This document shows positions 25,355 to 34,716 of a stretch of DNA of 64,000 bases, piece by piece (position 1 is the stretch's first letter; every line of letters begins with the position of its first letter). The stretch comes from Paenibacillus guangzhouensis (GTDB lineage Bacteria; Bacillota; Bacilli; Paenibacillales; Paenibacillaceae), in assembly GCF_009363075.1 (NCBI RefSeq), contig NZ_CP045293.1:1798001-1862000 (forward strand), given 5' to 3'. Below the pieces are notes generated by a model. It saw nothing but the letters and a program-made list of their open reading frames with translations. It was not told the DNA's origin and searched no databases. Made by a program: the position numbers and the translations under genes.

Positions 25355-25656
25355 TATAAGTTCATTTTCTTGTAGTGAAGATGTGGCTTTCAGAATAGGT
25401 CACTCCTCGCCCTAATGGATCATTTCACCTATTTTATCCATCTGCTTGTTTCCTATTCCATCCTCCACAAAGAATTGACTGTAGAATCTCTTGTTTTTGT
25501 ACCTTAGCAATGCTGTGACACGAAGCGATTTTATCTCGTTTACACATTATAAACATTCAGTAGTTAACCAACTATACCAAACCAATGAAACTGGAATATA
25601 TTATCGCAACTTTAGTTCACGATTATGGGGATTTTGTGATAAGGAGTGTGATCTCA

Positions 25657-26010
25657 TTGAAAAAGAATTCAAAGATCAAGAGTTGTAATCATTCTGATGA
25701 AGATGCCTTGTGTGACAATCGGCAAACGGATTCCCAATCTCAATCTTCGACAAGCCCCCCTCTCTCTGCTCAAGAAGATCGATTAGGTAGTATCGATAGA
25801 TTCATGTCAATCGTGGGAAATATCCATGAAATGTATGGATTGTTTCAACAGATGCGCTCAGAATTCAGAATGTTAAGCAATTCAATCAAATCACCCAAAG
25901 CCAGTGTAAAAGGAATAAGAAATACAAGGATCGGAAATAAAAAAGAACGTTCTAACAACAGATTAAGAGGAAAATCGAAATCAATACGAAAAATGAGGGG
26001 AACCAGATAA
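25657..26010 (+). CDS. Basic, low-complexity hypothetical protein
   Basis: 117 aa. TTG at 25657 follows AAGGAG by ten bases; the longer frame from 25585 lacks a site. The N-terminal third is Ser/Gln/Asp-rich (DSQSQSSTSPPLSAQE). The middle, LGSIDRFMSIVGNIHEMYGL, looks amphipathic, and the C-terminus is very Arg/Lys-rich (GNKKERSNNRLRGKSKSIRK). This build is common for small spore coat or core proteins of Bacillales, but I recognise no family. Divergent from the germination operon. Confidence 0.5.
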   Translation: MKKNSKIKSCNHSDEDALCDNRQTDSQSQSSTSPPLSAQEDRLGSIDRFMSIVGNIHEMYGLFQQMRSEFRMLSNSIKSPKASVKGIRNTRIGNKKERSNNRLRGKSKSIRKMRGTR

Positions 26011-26237
26011 AGATATGAATATATGTCATTAAGAAAAGTAAAGGAGCGTAAGGAAATCGATACCGGTATTTTCCCCCTTTAAGCAAGCATTCCAAATCCT
26101 TCCTGTTACCATGATGGATGAGATGAACTTGGAGGGGATATTTAACAGCAAAAAAGGGACAATCATTCGATACGATGACCTTCCCCGTTATTAGAGTAGA
26201 TACTACTACATGCAATGCGATAATTTCTCTTCCCCTA

Positions 26238-27182
26238 TTACACTAGCCCTAAACCTTCGTCAAATCCAAGCATAATATTCATATTCTGAATAGCTGCCCC
26301 TGAAGCGCCTTTTCCCAAATTATCAAATCTAGATATGAGTAATATTTCATCTTCATGACCAAATACAAAAATATCCAAATGATTCGAATGATTGCATTCC
26401 ATAAGGTTCAAGAAACCCTCTTCTAGATATGCCTCAGAGTCGTAAAGAATAACTCGAATAAAACGTTCATCTTGATAATACGAGGCCAGCAGTTCTTGAA
26501 TATCTCTTGCCGTTACTTTCTTATTAAACAATCTAGGAAAGAGAGGAATCGTAACTGCATCACCCTGATAATAGTTCCCGACGATCGGAGTGAACAGTGG
26601 TGCTGAGTTTAACCCCGAATACTGCTGCATTTCCGGCAGATGCTTGTGGTTAAGGTGAAGTGCATAAGGTCTTGGCGCGAAAAGCTGTTCTCGAACTGAG
26701 TGCTGATATTCAGATATAAGTCTCTTACCTCCCCCGCTATATCCTGTAAGTGAATAACAAGATGCAGGATAATCCCTAGGAATAATTCCTTCAGCTACCA
26801 AAGGCTGTATGGCTAATATAAACCCTGTCGCGTGACATCCTGGAACAGAAACCCTCGACGAATTCTGGATGTTATCTCTTTGATTTTTATGTAATTCTGG
26901 TAACCCATACGTCCACGCCTCGTTGGTCCTAAAAGCTGTACTGGCATCGATTATTTTGGTCTTATGATTACTTATCATCGATACGGATTCTCTTGAAGCG
27001 GAATCTGGAAGGCAAAGGAATACGACATCAGCTTCATTAATTAATGTCCTACGGGCTTCGTAATCTTTTCGCTGATCCGGTTCAATTTTGATGACTTCTA
27101 TGTCTGATATCTTCGATAAATAATCATGTATTTTTAACCCCGTTGTACCTTCTTGGCCATCTACAAATATTTTATTTTTCAC
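26238..27182 (-). CDS. argC: N-acetyl-gamma-glutamyl-phosphate reductase, type 2
   Basis: 314 aa. GTG at 27182 is the likely start because AAGGAG lies seven bases before it; the frame is open to an ATG 18 bases earlier that would put the SD inside the gene. NAD-binding start KIFVDGQEGTTGLKIHDYLS, catalytic Cys in RVSVPGCHATGFIL, and HLNHKHLPEMQQY. The short form and GQEGTTG motif are those of type 2 ArgC. It reduces N-acetylglutamyl phosphate to the semialdehyde in arginine synthesis. No other arg gene is near, so it may supplement a main argCJBD operon. Confidence 0.9.
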   Translation of the reverse strand: MKNKIFVDGQEGTTGLKIHDYLSKISDIEVIKIEPDQRKDYEARRTLINEADVVFLCLPDSASRESVSMISNHKTKIIDASTAFRTNEAWTYGLPELHKNQRDNIQNSSRVSVPGCHATGFILAIQPLVAEGIIPRDYPASCYSLTGYSGGGKRLISEYQHSVREQLFAPRPYALHLNHKHLPEMQQYSGLNSAPLFTPIVGNYYQGDAVTIPLFPRLFNKKVTARDIQELLASYYQDERFIRVILYDSEAYLEEGFLNLMECNHSNHLDIFVFGHEDEILLISRFDNLGKGASGAAIQNMNIMLGFDEGLGLV

Positions 27183-27208
27183 TTTTCCACTCCTTGCCAT
27201 TTGAAATT

Positions 27209-27243
27209 ATGTATAATTATATGTCAGTATGTATTATTATACA
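27209..27243 (-). promoter_or_regulatory. Possible tandem ARG boxes (ArgR/AhrC operator)
   Basis: Two AT-rich imperfect palindromes, ATGTATAATTATATG and TGTATTATTATACAA, lie 27-61 bases upstream of the argC start. They resemble ARG boxes bound by AhrC in Bacillus. Arginine repression of argC is expected from family knowledge; the match is by eye. Confidence 0.4.
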
Positions 27244-27397
27244 ATAACGATATTGAGCCATCCTGTCCGTTGACTTATTCCCTGCCATATCCAGTAAAAC
27301 GTTAAAAGAAGTACAAGTCGAATAATGATAATATTTACATATTATGAAATACCTCGAATACAGTTTATGGATAAGAGTAACGGGAGGTAATTTCAAA

Positions 27398-28198
27398 ATG
27401 CCGGATCCTTTTGTAACACGGTCCCTCGATGAAATTCGTTTCTGGTCACGTATTATGAAAGAACATTCATTGTTTCTAAAATTAGGCTTCCGTTGTGAAG
27501 ACACGCAATTAATTCAGGAGGCAAATCATTTTTATGCATTATTCGAATCGATCGAGAATAGATCACATTCATTTACCATGGATACCGATCCGCAGACAAT
27601 TCGGAGATTCAATGAGGAAGTGTACGTTGCAGCCTCGAATATCTGGATTTTTAAAAGAAAAGTTCTTGGGCTAATATTACAGTGCCAATTACCTGGTGGA
27701 AACAATTTCCCCTTACTCGTGGATCATGTTAGTAGAGAAGCGAATTACTTCAGAAACAGACTGTCCGAACTAAATCAAGGCAATCTGGAACCGCTGCCCG
27801 ATGCCATTATTGATGAGAATGTATTCTTCCTTCGCATTATGGCTGATCATGCCAAATTTATTGGACATTTATTAGACCCATCCGAACGTCAACTCGTTGA
27901 GCAGGCACGGAACTTCAGTCACGATTTTGATACGTTATTATTCCAAGCGAGAGATCTAGAATCGATGCGTCCACAATCTCAAACCTATCCTCTACTTGAT
28001 CAGTTCCTCGATGAGAATCGGGTGTCCGTTAAGTCCCTCCGCGATTTCAAAAAGACAGCACGGGATCTCATCGATGCATGCCGTATCAAGAGCATTATCC
28101 ATCCATTGTTAGCAGATCACGTCTTCCGTGAGGCAGAGCGATTCCTGTTCATTATTGATGCATTCGATGCCCAGCTCAACAAGCAAAAGCACACTTGA
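27398..28198 (+). CDS. DUF2935 protein
   Basis: 266 aa. ATG at 27398 follows GGGAGGT; the frame extends upstream without a site. Two similar halves start with SLDEIRFWSRIMKEHSLFLK and IDENVFFLRIMADHAKFIGH, each with a His/Glu-bearing helix, and each half ends in DHVSREANYFRNRL or DHVFREAERFLFII. Such repeated four-helix bundles with conserved E and H bind metals. Function is unknown and the protein is soluble. A terminator (AGAGGGG with CCCCTCTTTTTTT) follows at 28222-28262. Confidence 0.85.
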   Translation: MPDPFVTRSLDEIRFWSRIMKEHSLFLKLGFRCEDTQLIQEANHFYALFESIENRSHSFTMDTDPQTIRRFNEEVYVAASNIWIFKRKVLGLILQCQLPGGNNFPLLVDHVSREANYFRNRLSELNQGNLEPLPDAIIDENVFFLRIMADHAKFIGHLLDPSERQLVEQARNFSHDFDTLLFQARDLESMRPQSQTYPLLDQFLDENRVSVKSLRDFKKTARDLIDACRIKSIIHPLLADHVFREAERFLFIIDAFDAQLNKQKHT

Positions 28199-28296
28199 TC
28201 ATAGTTCAACAACGATGCATGAAAAGAGGGGCACATTGGCATTTGCCAACCCCTCTTTTTTTATGAAGATATTGATAGTGAGCGCTCATTCCGATT

Positions 28297-29301
28297 CTAC
28301 TGACTATTCGCCCATTCATCTACTACATCCACGGCCTTCAGTCGTAGAATCCAAGTTTGTTCCATAATTCTTAACATCTCACTACTTCTCTTGCGATAAA
28401 TGATCTGCGTAGCTTGCCATGCCTCCAGAGGCAATCCATATAAAGCAGAAATCAATTTGCGCTCGTGTTTATCAAAAGGATAGAGCTCTTCGTACCCTTT
28501 TATCAGCGCTAGGATGTATATGGGATTATATTGCGTTGTGTTCATAAGTGCCTTTACGACATCGACATAAATGGAACCAATTCTAACGTAGTCCCAATCA
28601 ATGATGAACAGCCCGCCATCATCAGAAATAATGACATTCGGTGTCGTAATATCGTTGTGTATTAAAGCAGGACCGGCAACTTCCTTTGCCAGGAGCTCTG
28701 CAATCTCAGGACTCGTTATCATCGTCCAAGCCCGATCCGCAAGTCTTTCGCATGCTTTTCCGTAATGCTTATACCATTTGTGTCTGCGTTCATTCATTCG
28801 TAATGCTACAGCCATTCGTCTACGAAAAAGCCGGTCTTTGCCTTGCCATATGCGAATTTGTTTACGTGTAACCGTGTCGTTTGTGTGAATGAAACGCCTT
28901 GATGTTTGATGTAGTGTCGCAATGGCCCGTCCAAGCTCTTCATAATCCTCTTTTTTCTCTAACTTCCTCCCTTGTATCCATGCGGTCATATAGAAAGGCC
29001 TTCCTTGATTCATAATCCACAATGAACCTGATGTGCTCCGGTGCCAATGAGGCATGTAGGTGAAGCCGCTCTCCGCTAAGCGTTGCATATAGCCAGCTGT
29101 TGTTTTTATTTGATGAATTGTACTGGAACGAAGGAAAGGACTCCTAAAAAAGGGCTTAACCGCATAAGTACCGCGATTTGTGCGAACCTGTAAGATGGCG
29201 CTTTTTCGATAAAGTGACGGGACCGATACCGTATGGATGGGGATCATCCCGAAGCGACGGGTAATTTGGTGTATTCGGGTTCTTGTATAGGTAGATACCA
29301 T
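28297..29301 (-). CDS. CotS/YutH-like spore coat kinase-fold protein
   Basis: 334 aa, ATG after GAGGTTACC. Protein-kinase-like (APH) fold: IHQIKTTAGYMQRLAESGFT near the N-terminus, the HND brace LIHNDITTPNVI and a metal-binding IDWD in GLFIIDWDYV. CotS-family proteins are spore coat components in Bacillus; YutH and YsxE are relatives. All the phosphotransfer residues appear present, so activity is possible. Monocistronic, facing the DUF2935 gene across a shared terminator. Confidence 0.82.
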   Translation of the reverse strand: MVSTYTRTRIHQITRRFGMIPIHTVSVPSLYRKSAILQVRTNRGTYAVKPFFRSPFLRSSTIHQIKTTAGYMQRLAESGFTYMPHWHRSTSGSLWIMNQGRPFYMTAWIQGRKLEKKEDYEELGRAIATLHQTSRRFIHTNDTVTRKQIRIWQGKDRLFRRRMAVALRMNERRHKWYKHYGKACERLADRAWTMITSPEIAELLAKEVAGPALIHNDITTPNVIISDDGGLFIIDWDYVRIGSIYVDVVKALMNTTQYNPIYILALIKGYEELYPFDKHERKLISALYGLPLEAWQATQIIYRKRSSEMLRIMEQTWILRLKAVDVVDEWANSQ

Positions 29302-29512
29302 AGGTAACCTCGATTCAGATGAATTTCAAGCGTAAAGCTATTAGCTAGGGTATTCATACCTAGAACACGATGTATGGTCTAACGCCCCGTCCTGATAAAA
29401 ATCTTCCCTTATGCGACGCGTGGAATTATCGTGTACAGGTCATTCTATCAGTTGCCTTTTTAGTAGATTTCGCATTTACTATATTAGCTTATAGGAAAGC
29501 GAGGTGACTGAT

Positions 29513-29740
29513 ATGGCTCGCTTGAGAACTGATGTCGTAACGATTCGATTTAGACGCGAAAGAATTACTGGACGCAGAATTATCACAGACTTCCTTATTA
29601 TCGGTAGTGCTGTACCGTGTAGACGATTTATCGTGATCGGTAGACGTGTTATTTTTGCTGAACGTTGCCTTTTGACAAATGGGTTTCGTCTAATATCATC
29701 CGGACGAAATGTTCTAGTTTTTGAACGTAGAAGAACCTAA
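29513..29740 (+). CDS. Arginine-rich small protein, unknown
   Basis: 75 aa. ATG at 29513 after GCGAGGTG. Alternating basic and beta-branched residues (VVTIRFRRERITGRRIITDF, then RRFIVIGRRVIFAERCLL) suggest a beta-rich, nucleic-acid- or polymer-binding protein. About 18 Arg and very few Lys. No family recognised. It has its own ribosome site and a strong terminator, so it is probably real. Confidence 0.55.
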   Translation: MARLRTDVVTIRFRRERITGRRIITDFLIIGSAVPCRRFIVIGRRVIFAERCLLTNGFRLISSGRNVLVFERRRT

Positions 29741-29749
29741 TGCAACCAA

Positions 29750-29788
29750 AAGAAGCGGTACCCTGATGGGTCTCCGCTTCTTTTTATT
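29750..29788. terminator. Bidirectional terminator
   Basis: AGAAGCGG and CCGCTTCT pair, with A- and T-rich flanks on both sides. It serves the Arg-rich gene on the plus strand and the glcF end on the minus strand. Confidence 0.8.
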
Positions 29789-31190
29789 TAACGACATTAA
29801 TTTTATCCCTATTCAACCGGCTGTACAAAAAATCCACCACATGCATGGCCTGCATTCGATCACTCATACCGTGTTTCTCGATGCCATGCTTCATCTGCAG
29901 CAGGCAGCCCGGGTTGCTCGTCAGGAGAACATGCGCCTCTGTCTTCTTCACATGCTCCATCTTATGATCGAGTATACTGCCTGCCATCTCTGGTTGAGTC
30001 AGGTTGTAAATCCCTGCCGAGCCGCAGCATCGATCAGATTCGAACAATTCGACGAACTCCGCGCCCTCCACCCGTCGTATCAATTTTCTCTGCGCATCCG
30101 AGCTGCGCATCACATTGCGCAAATGACAGGATTCCTGGTAAGTGATTCGCGTCATAGGTTCTTCATCCATCGAGCCGAAGGTATGCGGCAGATTCCCTTG
30201 ATCCGCCAAGATTTTGCTGATATCGATCGTACGGGAAGCGAACCATGCCGCATCTTCTCTCCAATCCGGATCATCATGCAATAGATGCCCATAATCAACC
30301 AATAGCGCGCCGCAGCCACCGGCATTCGAAATAATCCAATCGACGCCAGATTCTCTAAATGCGCGGATGTTGCGTTTGGCCAGCTCTTTGGCGTCCGATT
30401 GCTCGCCGCTATGCGCATGAAGTGCACCGCAGCAGTTCTGAGTCTCCGGGATCACGACATCGAATCCTGCAGCAGTAAGAAGGCGTACGGTATTGATATT
30501 CGTCTCCGTAAACAGGATATCCATGATACAGCCACGGAATAAACCAACCGTAGCAATTCTAAGTCCATCAGCCGAATGTCGCGTACCGATCGACTCGATG
30601 ACGCCTTTGTCGGATGCATCAGGCAAAATCTTCTCCATGTCTCGCATATGTGCAGGAAACAGATTCATCAGTCCTGCATTTCTTACAAAGTTGCGTAAAC
30701 CGGATTGTTGATAGAATCGAAGAGCTCCGCCAACCATTCTCACGCGATTCTGATAAGGGAAGACGCCCTTGAAAGCCACTTTACGCGCAAGCTTAACCCA
30801 CCAACGATGAGAAACCGTATGCTTCTCTACGGCTTCCCTTGCCTGTTCGATGAGTTGACCGTATTTCACATCCGCTGGACAAGCAGGCTCGCATGCACGG
30901 CAGCCCAAGCAGTGATTCATTTGCGCCTCGAACTGCATGTTAGGCTCCATAATCCCGTCGACCACGGCCTTCATTAAGGCAATCCTGCCCCGTGGGGATT
31001 CCGCCTCTACCCCCGTCTCGCGGAAGGTCGGACAAGCTGGCAAGCAAAATCCGCAGCGCATACAGTTGGTCAGTTGATCGTAATCAAGCGACAACTTTAA
31101 TGTATTCGCCATCGAACTGCATGCAGGCTCAGTCTTCGATGTTAGAGGCGCTGCCTGGAACGTATTGGACTGTAACTCTGTCTTAGCCAT
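29784..31190 (-). CDS. glcF: Glycolate oxidase iron-sulfur subunit
   Basis: 468 aa from ATG 31190, which overlaps the glcD stop by eight bases. Two 4Fe-4S motifs, CMRCGFCLPACP and CLGCRACEPACP, are followed by two CCG domains (TQNCCGALHAHSG and DRCCGSAGIYN) as in GlcF/heterodisulfide reductase-like proteins. It passes electrons from GlcD to the membrane quinone pool. A third GlcE subunit is not present here; many Firmicutes have only D and F. Likely induced by glycolate or lactate through the divergent regulator. Confidence 0.92.
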   Translation of the reverse strand: MAKTELQSNTFQAAPLTSKTEPACSSMANTLKLSLDYDQLTNCMRCGFCLPACPTFRETGVEAESPRGRIALMKAVVDGIMEPNMQFEAQMNHCLGCRACEPACPADVKYGQLIEQAREAVEKHTVSHRWWVKLARKVAFKGVFPYQNRVRMVGGALRFYQQSGLRNFVRNAGLMNLFPAHMRDMEKILPDASDKGVIESIGTRHSADGLRIATVGLFRGCIMDILFTETNINTVRLLTAAGFDVVIPETQNCCGALHAHSGEQSDAKELAKRNIRAFRESGVDWIISNAGGCGALLVDYGHLLHDDPDWREDAAWFASRTIDISKILADQGNLPHTFGSMDEEPMTRITYQESCHLRNVMRSSDAQRKLIRRVEGAEFVELFESDRCCGSAGIYNLTQPEMAGSILDHKMEHVKKTEAHVLLTSNPGCLLQMKHGIEKHGMSDRMQAMHVVDFLYSRLNRDKINVVK

Positions 31191-32598
31191 GTTGAATAAC
31201 CACCCTTTTACGCGTCTCTTTAGCAAATAATTTACCGGGATTAAGGAGATTGTGCGGATCGAATGCCTGTTTGATCCCTCGCATCATGTCGATGCCCGCG
31301 CTCCCCACTTTCCATTCCAGATAAGGAGCTTTCACTATCCCGACGCCGTGTTCGCCCGTAATCGTGCCGCCAAGCCGAATCGCAGCCTCGAAGATTTCTT
31401 CGAAAGCCGCTTCGACGCGATGCACCTCTTCTTGATCTCGGGCGTCCGTCGTTGCGGTCGGATGTAGATTTCCATCGCCAGCGTGGCCGAATGTACAGAT
31501 TTGAACTTGATATTTGGCGGCGATCCGGTTAATCTCGAGTACCATATCGGCAATCCTTGAACGCGGTACAGTCGCGTCTTCTAGGATCGTCGTTGGGCGC
31601 AATCGGGCCAGTGCTGTAAATGCACTACGACGAGCCGTCATCAACTTCAATGCATGCTCTGCCGTCTCAGCCACCTCGACTTTTGCAGCGTTCTCACTTC
31701 GACAGATCGAAGCGATCATGTCGATATCTCGTTCAACCATTTCCATCTCACCATCTTGTTCAATGAGGAGGATGGCTTCCATATCGAGCGGCAGGCCAAG
31801 CTTCGCAAAATCGTCCACGACGCGGATCGTCGGGTTGTCCATGAACTCCAATGTTGCCGGGATTATCTGACTCTTAATAATTTTGGATACGGTGCGTGCC
31901 GCCCCATAGAGATCCGTATACATTGCCAGCATTGTCTTCTTGTATTTGGGCGGAGGAATAAGCTTCAGCGTCGCTTCGGTAATCACCGCAAGCGTCCCTT
32001 CCGATCCGACCAATAGCTTGGTCAAATCATAACCTGCCACATCTTTCATCAGCTTACCGCCTGTACGTATGATCTCGCCGCTCGCAAGAACTGCTTCCAG
32101 CCCAATAACGTAATCTTTGGTCGTCCCGTATTTGAGACCGCGGAGTCCGCCGGAGCATTCTGCGATATTCCCGCCGATGGTCGAGATGGCCATACTGCTC
32201 GGATCTGGCGGGTAGAACAAGCCTAGACTCTCCACGTGGGCAATGAACTCCTTCGTGATGATGCCAGGTTGTACAGTCGCTGTCAGATTGTCCAGATCAA
32301 CATCGAGAATCCGATTCATCCGATACATGACCATCACCACGCCGCCTTGCACGGGGACGGTCCCACCACATAAGTTCGTACCTGATCCTCTACTGATCAG
32401 TGGAATGCGATATTGGTTCAACACTTTCATGATCGCTGCGACCTCAGCTGTACTGCCTGGATAAATGACGCCATCTGGGAGAGCCTGCTGCATAGGCGTC
32501 CCATCATAAGAATGCGTCACAAGCGTCTCTGGATCATTACGAAAAAATGAACCCCCCACAATGGCGCGGAGCTCGCGAATAACTACTTCCTCCAGCAT
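31183..32598 (-). CDS. glcD: Glycolate oxidase FAD subunit
   Basis: 471 aa. ATG at 32598 lies six bases after GAGGTG; a GTG nine bases earlier would sit in that site. FAD-binding type 4 domain: PLISRGSGTNLCGGTVPVQG, then GGNIAECSGGLRGLKYGTTK. The C-terminal domain has CTFGHAGDGNLHP and GEHGVGIVKAPYL. It oxidises glycolate (or D-lactate) to the keto acid. First gene of the operon. Confidence 0.93.
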   Translation of the reverse strand: MLEEVVIRELRAIVGGSFFRNDPETLVTHSYDGTPMQQALPDGVIYPGSTAEVAAIMKVLNQYRIPLISRGSGTNLCGGTVPVQGGVVMVMYRMNRILDVDLDNLTATVQPGIITKEFIAHVESLGLFYPPDPSSMAISTIGGNIAECSGGLRGLKYGTTKDYVIGLEAVLASGEIIRTGGKLMKDVAGYDLTKLLVGSEGTLAVITEATLKLIPPPKYKKTMLAMYTDLYGAARTVSKIIKSQIIPATLEFMDNPTIRVVDDFAKLGLPLDMEAILLIEQDGEMEMVERDIDMIASICRSENAAKVEVAETAEHALKLMTARRSAFTALARLRPTTILEDATVPRSRIADMVLEINRIAAKYQVQICTFGHAGDGNLHPTATTDARDQEEVHRVEAAFEEIFEAAIRLGGTITGEHGVGIVKAPYLEWKVGSAGIDMMRGIKQAFDPHNLLNPGKLFAKETRKRVVIQHG

Positions 32599-32645
32599 AT
32601 TCAACACCTCTGCATATGAAATAATAAGAGTTGCAAATTAGTCAG

Positions 32646-32658
32646 GTCATCTGATGAC
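32646..32658. promoter_or_regulatory. Palindromic operator candidate between glcD and its regulator
   Basis: GTCATCTGATGAC is a perfect 13-base palindrome in the 132-bp divergent intergenic region. Its length and half-site fit FadR-subfamily GntR operators (TGGT/GTCAN-type). It would control glcDF and perhaps the regulator itself. Confidence 0.5.
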
Positions 32659-32730
32659 TTTATGTCAGGAATAGTATACACTAGAATATATAACATGGAA
32701 ACCACATTTTGGAAGGATTGAATCAAGACG

Positions 32731-33477
32731 ATGAGTACGCTGCAACCTAGGCCGCTTAAAAGCTCCGATTGGGTCATACAGGACCTCACACGAAAAATAG
32801 AAGATAATATCCTGCTCGCCGGTGAACGACTTCCGTCTGTCGTCGATCTGGCCCTCCAATATCAAGTCGGTCGCTCAACCATTCGGGAAGCACTCAGTTC
32901 CCTGAAGGCGATGGGGATGCTCGATATCCGGCAAGGAAGCGGCACATATGTCAAAGAAAAGCCTACTCAGCATCAACATCCGGCTCAGCTCTACCCAGAC
33001 GCATGGGTAAGCCGCGCCAAATCGCTCAAGCACATTCTTGAGGTCAGGCGTGTACTCGAATCAGGATGCGCATCCCTCGCCGCGAATAATCGAACGGAAC
33101 AAGATATTGTACGACTAGGTAATATCCTTCGCGAGATGGAGAACATGCTAGATGACGAGATGATTAGTGAACAAGCCGATGTTCAATTTCATGAGGCAAT
33201 AGCACATGCAACCCATAATCCCGTTCTATCCGATCTGATGTCCTCCCTATCCCAGCAGTTTCACGATTCGATGAAGGACAGCCGCGCCTTATGGTTCTAT
33301 GCCGAACGCTCATCGGCAGAACGCTTACTTCGAGAACATCAGAATATCTATGATGCGATCGCAGGTAGCGACGGCAAGCGAGCGCAAGAGCTAATGGATC
33401 AGCATATTGCCAAGGTCGAGCGTGTGCTAGATGATCATCAATCTGCGAGTTCGTCTCTACAAAATGACGCAGAATGA
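32731..33477 (+). CDS. GntR/FadR-family regulator
   Basis: 248 aa. Winged helix DNA-binding domain at residues 15-80 (ERLPSVVDLALQYQVGRSTI, then REALSSLKAMGMLDIRQGSG). FCD ligand domain at ~95-240 with metal-type residues (VQFHEAIAHATHNPVLSDLM). It is divergent from glcDF, like GlcC and LldR, so a glycolate- or lactate-responsive repressor is the best guess. A terminator (AAGGCCGGA with TCCGGCCTT) follows. Confidence 0.88.
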   Translation: MSTLQPRPLKSSDWVIQDLTRKIEDNILLAGERLPSVVDLALQYQVGRSTIREALSSLKAMGMLDIRQGSGTYVKEKPTQHQHPAQLYPDAWVSRAKSLKHILEVRRVLESGCASLAANNRTEQDIVRLGNILREMENMLDDEMISEQADVQFHEAIAHATHNPVLSDLMSSLSQQFHDSMKDSRALWFYAERSSAERLLREHQNIYDAIAGSDGKRAQELMDQHIAKVERVLDDHQSASSSLQNDAE

Positions 33478-33497
33478 TGCGATATGAAAATAAGTGA

Positions 33498-33541
33498 AAA
33501 AGGCCGGAACGCGTAACGTTTGTTACCCCTCCGGCCTTTTC
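33498..33541. terminator. Bidirectional terminator
   Basis: AAAAGGCCGGA pairs with TCCGGCCTTTT around a ~20-base loop, between the convergent regulator and lipoprotein genes. Confidence 0.8.
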
Positions 33542-33579
33542 GTATGTCGAGCGAATGCTAACCTTTTTAGCTTATCTAT

Positions 33580-34062
33580 TTATTTCAATGTGATCTTCTT
33601 TTTCCATGTTAGCTCATTGCCTTGCTCATTATGGAACAGGAATTTGACTTCACCCGACTCGGCGCTCATCGACTTCGGATACATAAATCCTGCGAACTGG
33701 CCGTCACCACTTATATAGAAGCCGTCTTCTCCATTCGCACCGTGCTGGGCTGCTTCTTGCAACGTATTCGTGATATGACTCTTCGAAGAGTTCCACTTCA
33801 TTTCAGTGAGTGAATACCCTTCAGGCAGCTGCTTCACTACAAAATCAAAGCTTTTTTGCTCCGATGGCTTCGGCGTCTGATCTATAATAATCAGTATTTC
33901 TTGGTCCGCTTGCTTTGTATCCTGCCCACTTGTTGGCTCCTCTTGCTTGACTGGCTTGGTCTCCTGTGCTGTTGAACTCGTACCTGATGGCGTACCACAC
34001 GCACTCATCACCATCAATACGCCCCCAAATATAATTAACATCATTAAACGTTTTATTTTCAT
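33580..34062 (-). CDS. Lipoprotein of unknown function
   Basis: 160 aa. Signal MKIKRLMMLIIFGGVLMVMS with lipobox VMSAC; the next ~35 residues are a Thr/Gln/Glu-rich linker (PVKQEEPTSGQDTKQADQ). The folded part (VVKQLPEGYSLTEMKWN, then GEDGFYISGDGQFAGFMYP) is small and beta-rich. No domain recognised. Exported and membrane-anchored. Only 31 bases downstream of the truncated histidine kinase, with which it may once have formed an operon. Confidence 0.75.
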   Translation of the reverse strand: MKIKRLMMLIIFGGVLMVMSACGTPSGTSSTAQETKPVKQEEPTSGQDTKQADQEILIIIDQTPKPSEQKSFDFVVKQLPEGYSLTEMKWNSSKSHITNTLQEAAQHGANGEDGFYISGDGQFAGFMYPKSMSAESGEVKFLFHNEQGNELTWKKKITLK

Positions 34063-34093
34063 ACCGCATCTCCATTAATTATACTAGAATTTA

Positions 34094-34690
34094 TTACACC
34101 ACTTGTTCCAACGTGAAATGAAACTCAACCCCATTGCCTGTATTCGCCACGCCGTATTCACTGCCATGCAGCTCCAAAATGTGTTTGACGATCGCTAGAC
34201 CCAGTCCCGTACCGCCGGTTTTACGATCACGAGAACGTTCTGCTCGATAGAATTGATCCCAAATCCGGTTCAGATCTTCCGGTGCAATCTGCGCACCCGC
34301 ATTAGCGATAGTAACCGTAATCTTGCCTCGAGGAGTACTCTTCAGATCAATTCGGATTGTGCTGCCCATCGACGCATGCCGAACGGCATTGCTTAGTAAA
34401 TTCAGGATCACCTGCTCGATCCGCCGCGGATCTGCATGAACGATCCAATCTTCTTGATCCCCTTCCACCACGATTAGTAGCTGCTTGCTCTCCAGCTGCT
34501 GTGTGAACGATGCGGTCACGTGTCGAATGAGCAACCCAATAGTCAACGCTCTCGGATGCAATTGGATTGCTTTTGCCTCGAATTTGGAGAGCTCCAGCAT
34601 ATCCATGATCAATGCATTCATCCGATCCGTCTCGTTCACGATGAGCTGCAACACGCCATCTCGACCAACTTCTTTTGGTATCCTACCACA
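34094..34690 (-). pseudogene. C-terminal fragment of a sensor histidine kinase
   Basis: HATPase domain complete: N box QVILNLLSNAVRHASMGSTI, F box WDQFYRAERSRDRKTGGTGL and G2 GLGLAIVKHILELHG. Upstream, the dimerisation helix remains from IVNETDRMNALIMDMLELSK, but the phospho-accepting His, HAMP and sensor are gone. The 5' end joins directly to the remains of another gene at about 34700. No response regulator is adjacent. It cannot work as a sensor. Confidence 0.8.
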
Positions 34691-34716
34691 ATGGCATCAT
34701 GAATTAATTAACTACA

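Noticed and set aside
25952-26215. 87-aa minus-strand ORF with hydrophobic end
   Set aside because: It has no convincing ribosome site and overlaps the end of a better-supported plus-strand gene.
29721-30284. 187-aa plus-strand ORF antisense to glcF, and similar long antisense frames over glcD, moaA and thiC
   Set aside because: These are shadows of strongly conserved genes, with no ribosome sites or recognisable domains.
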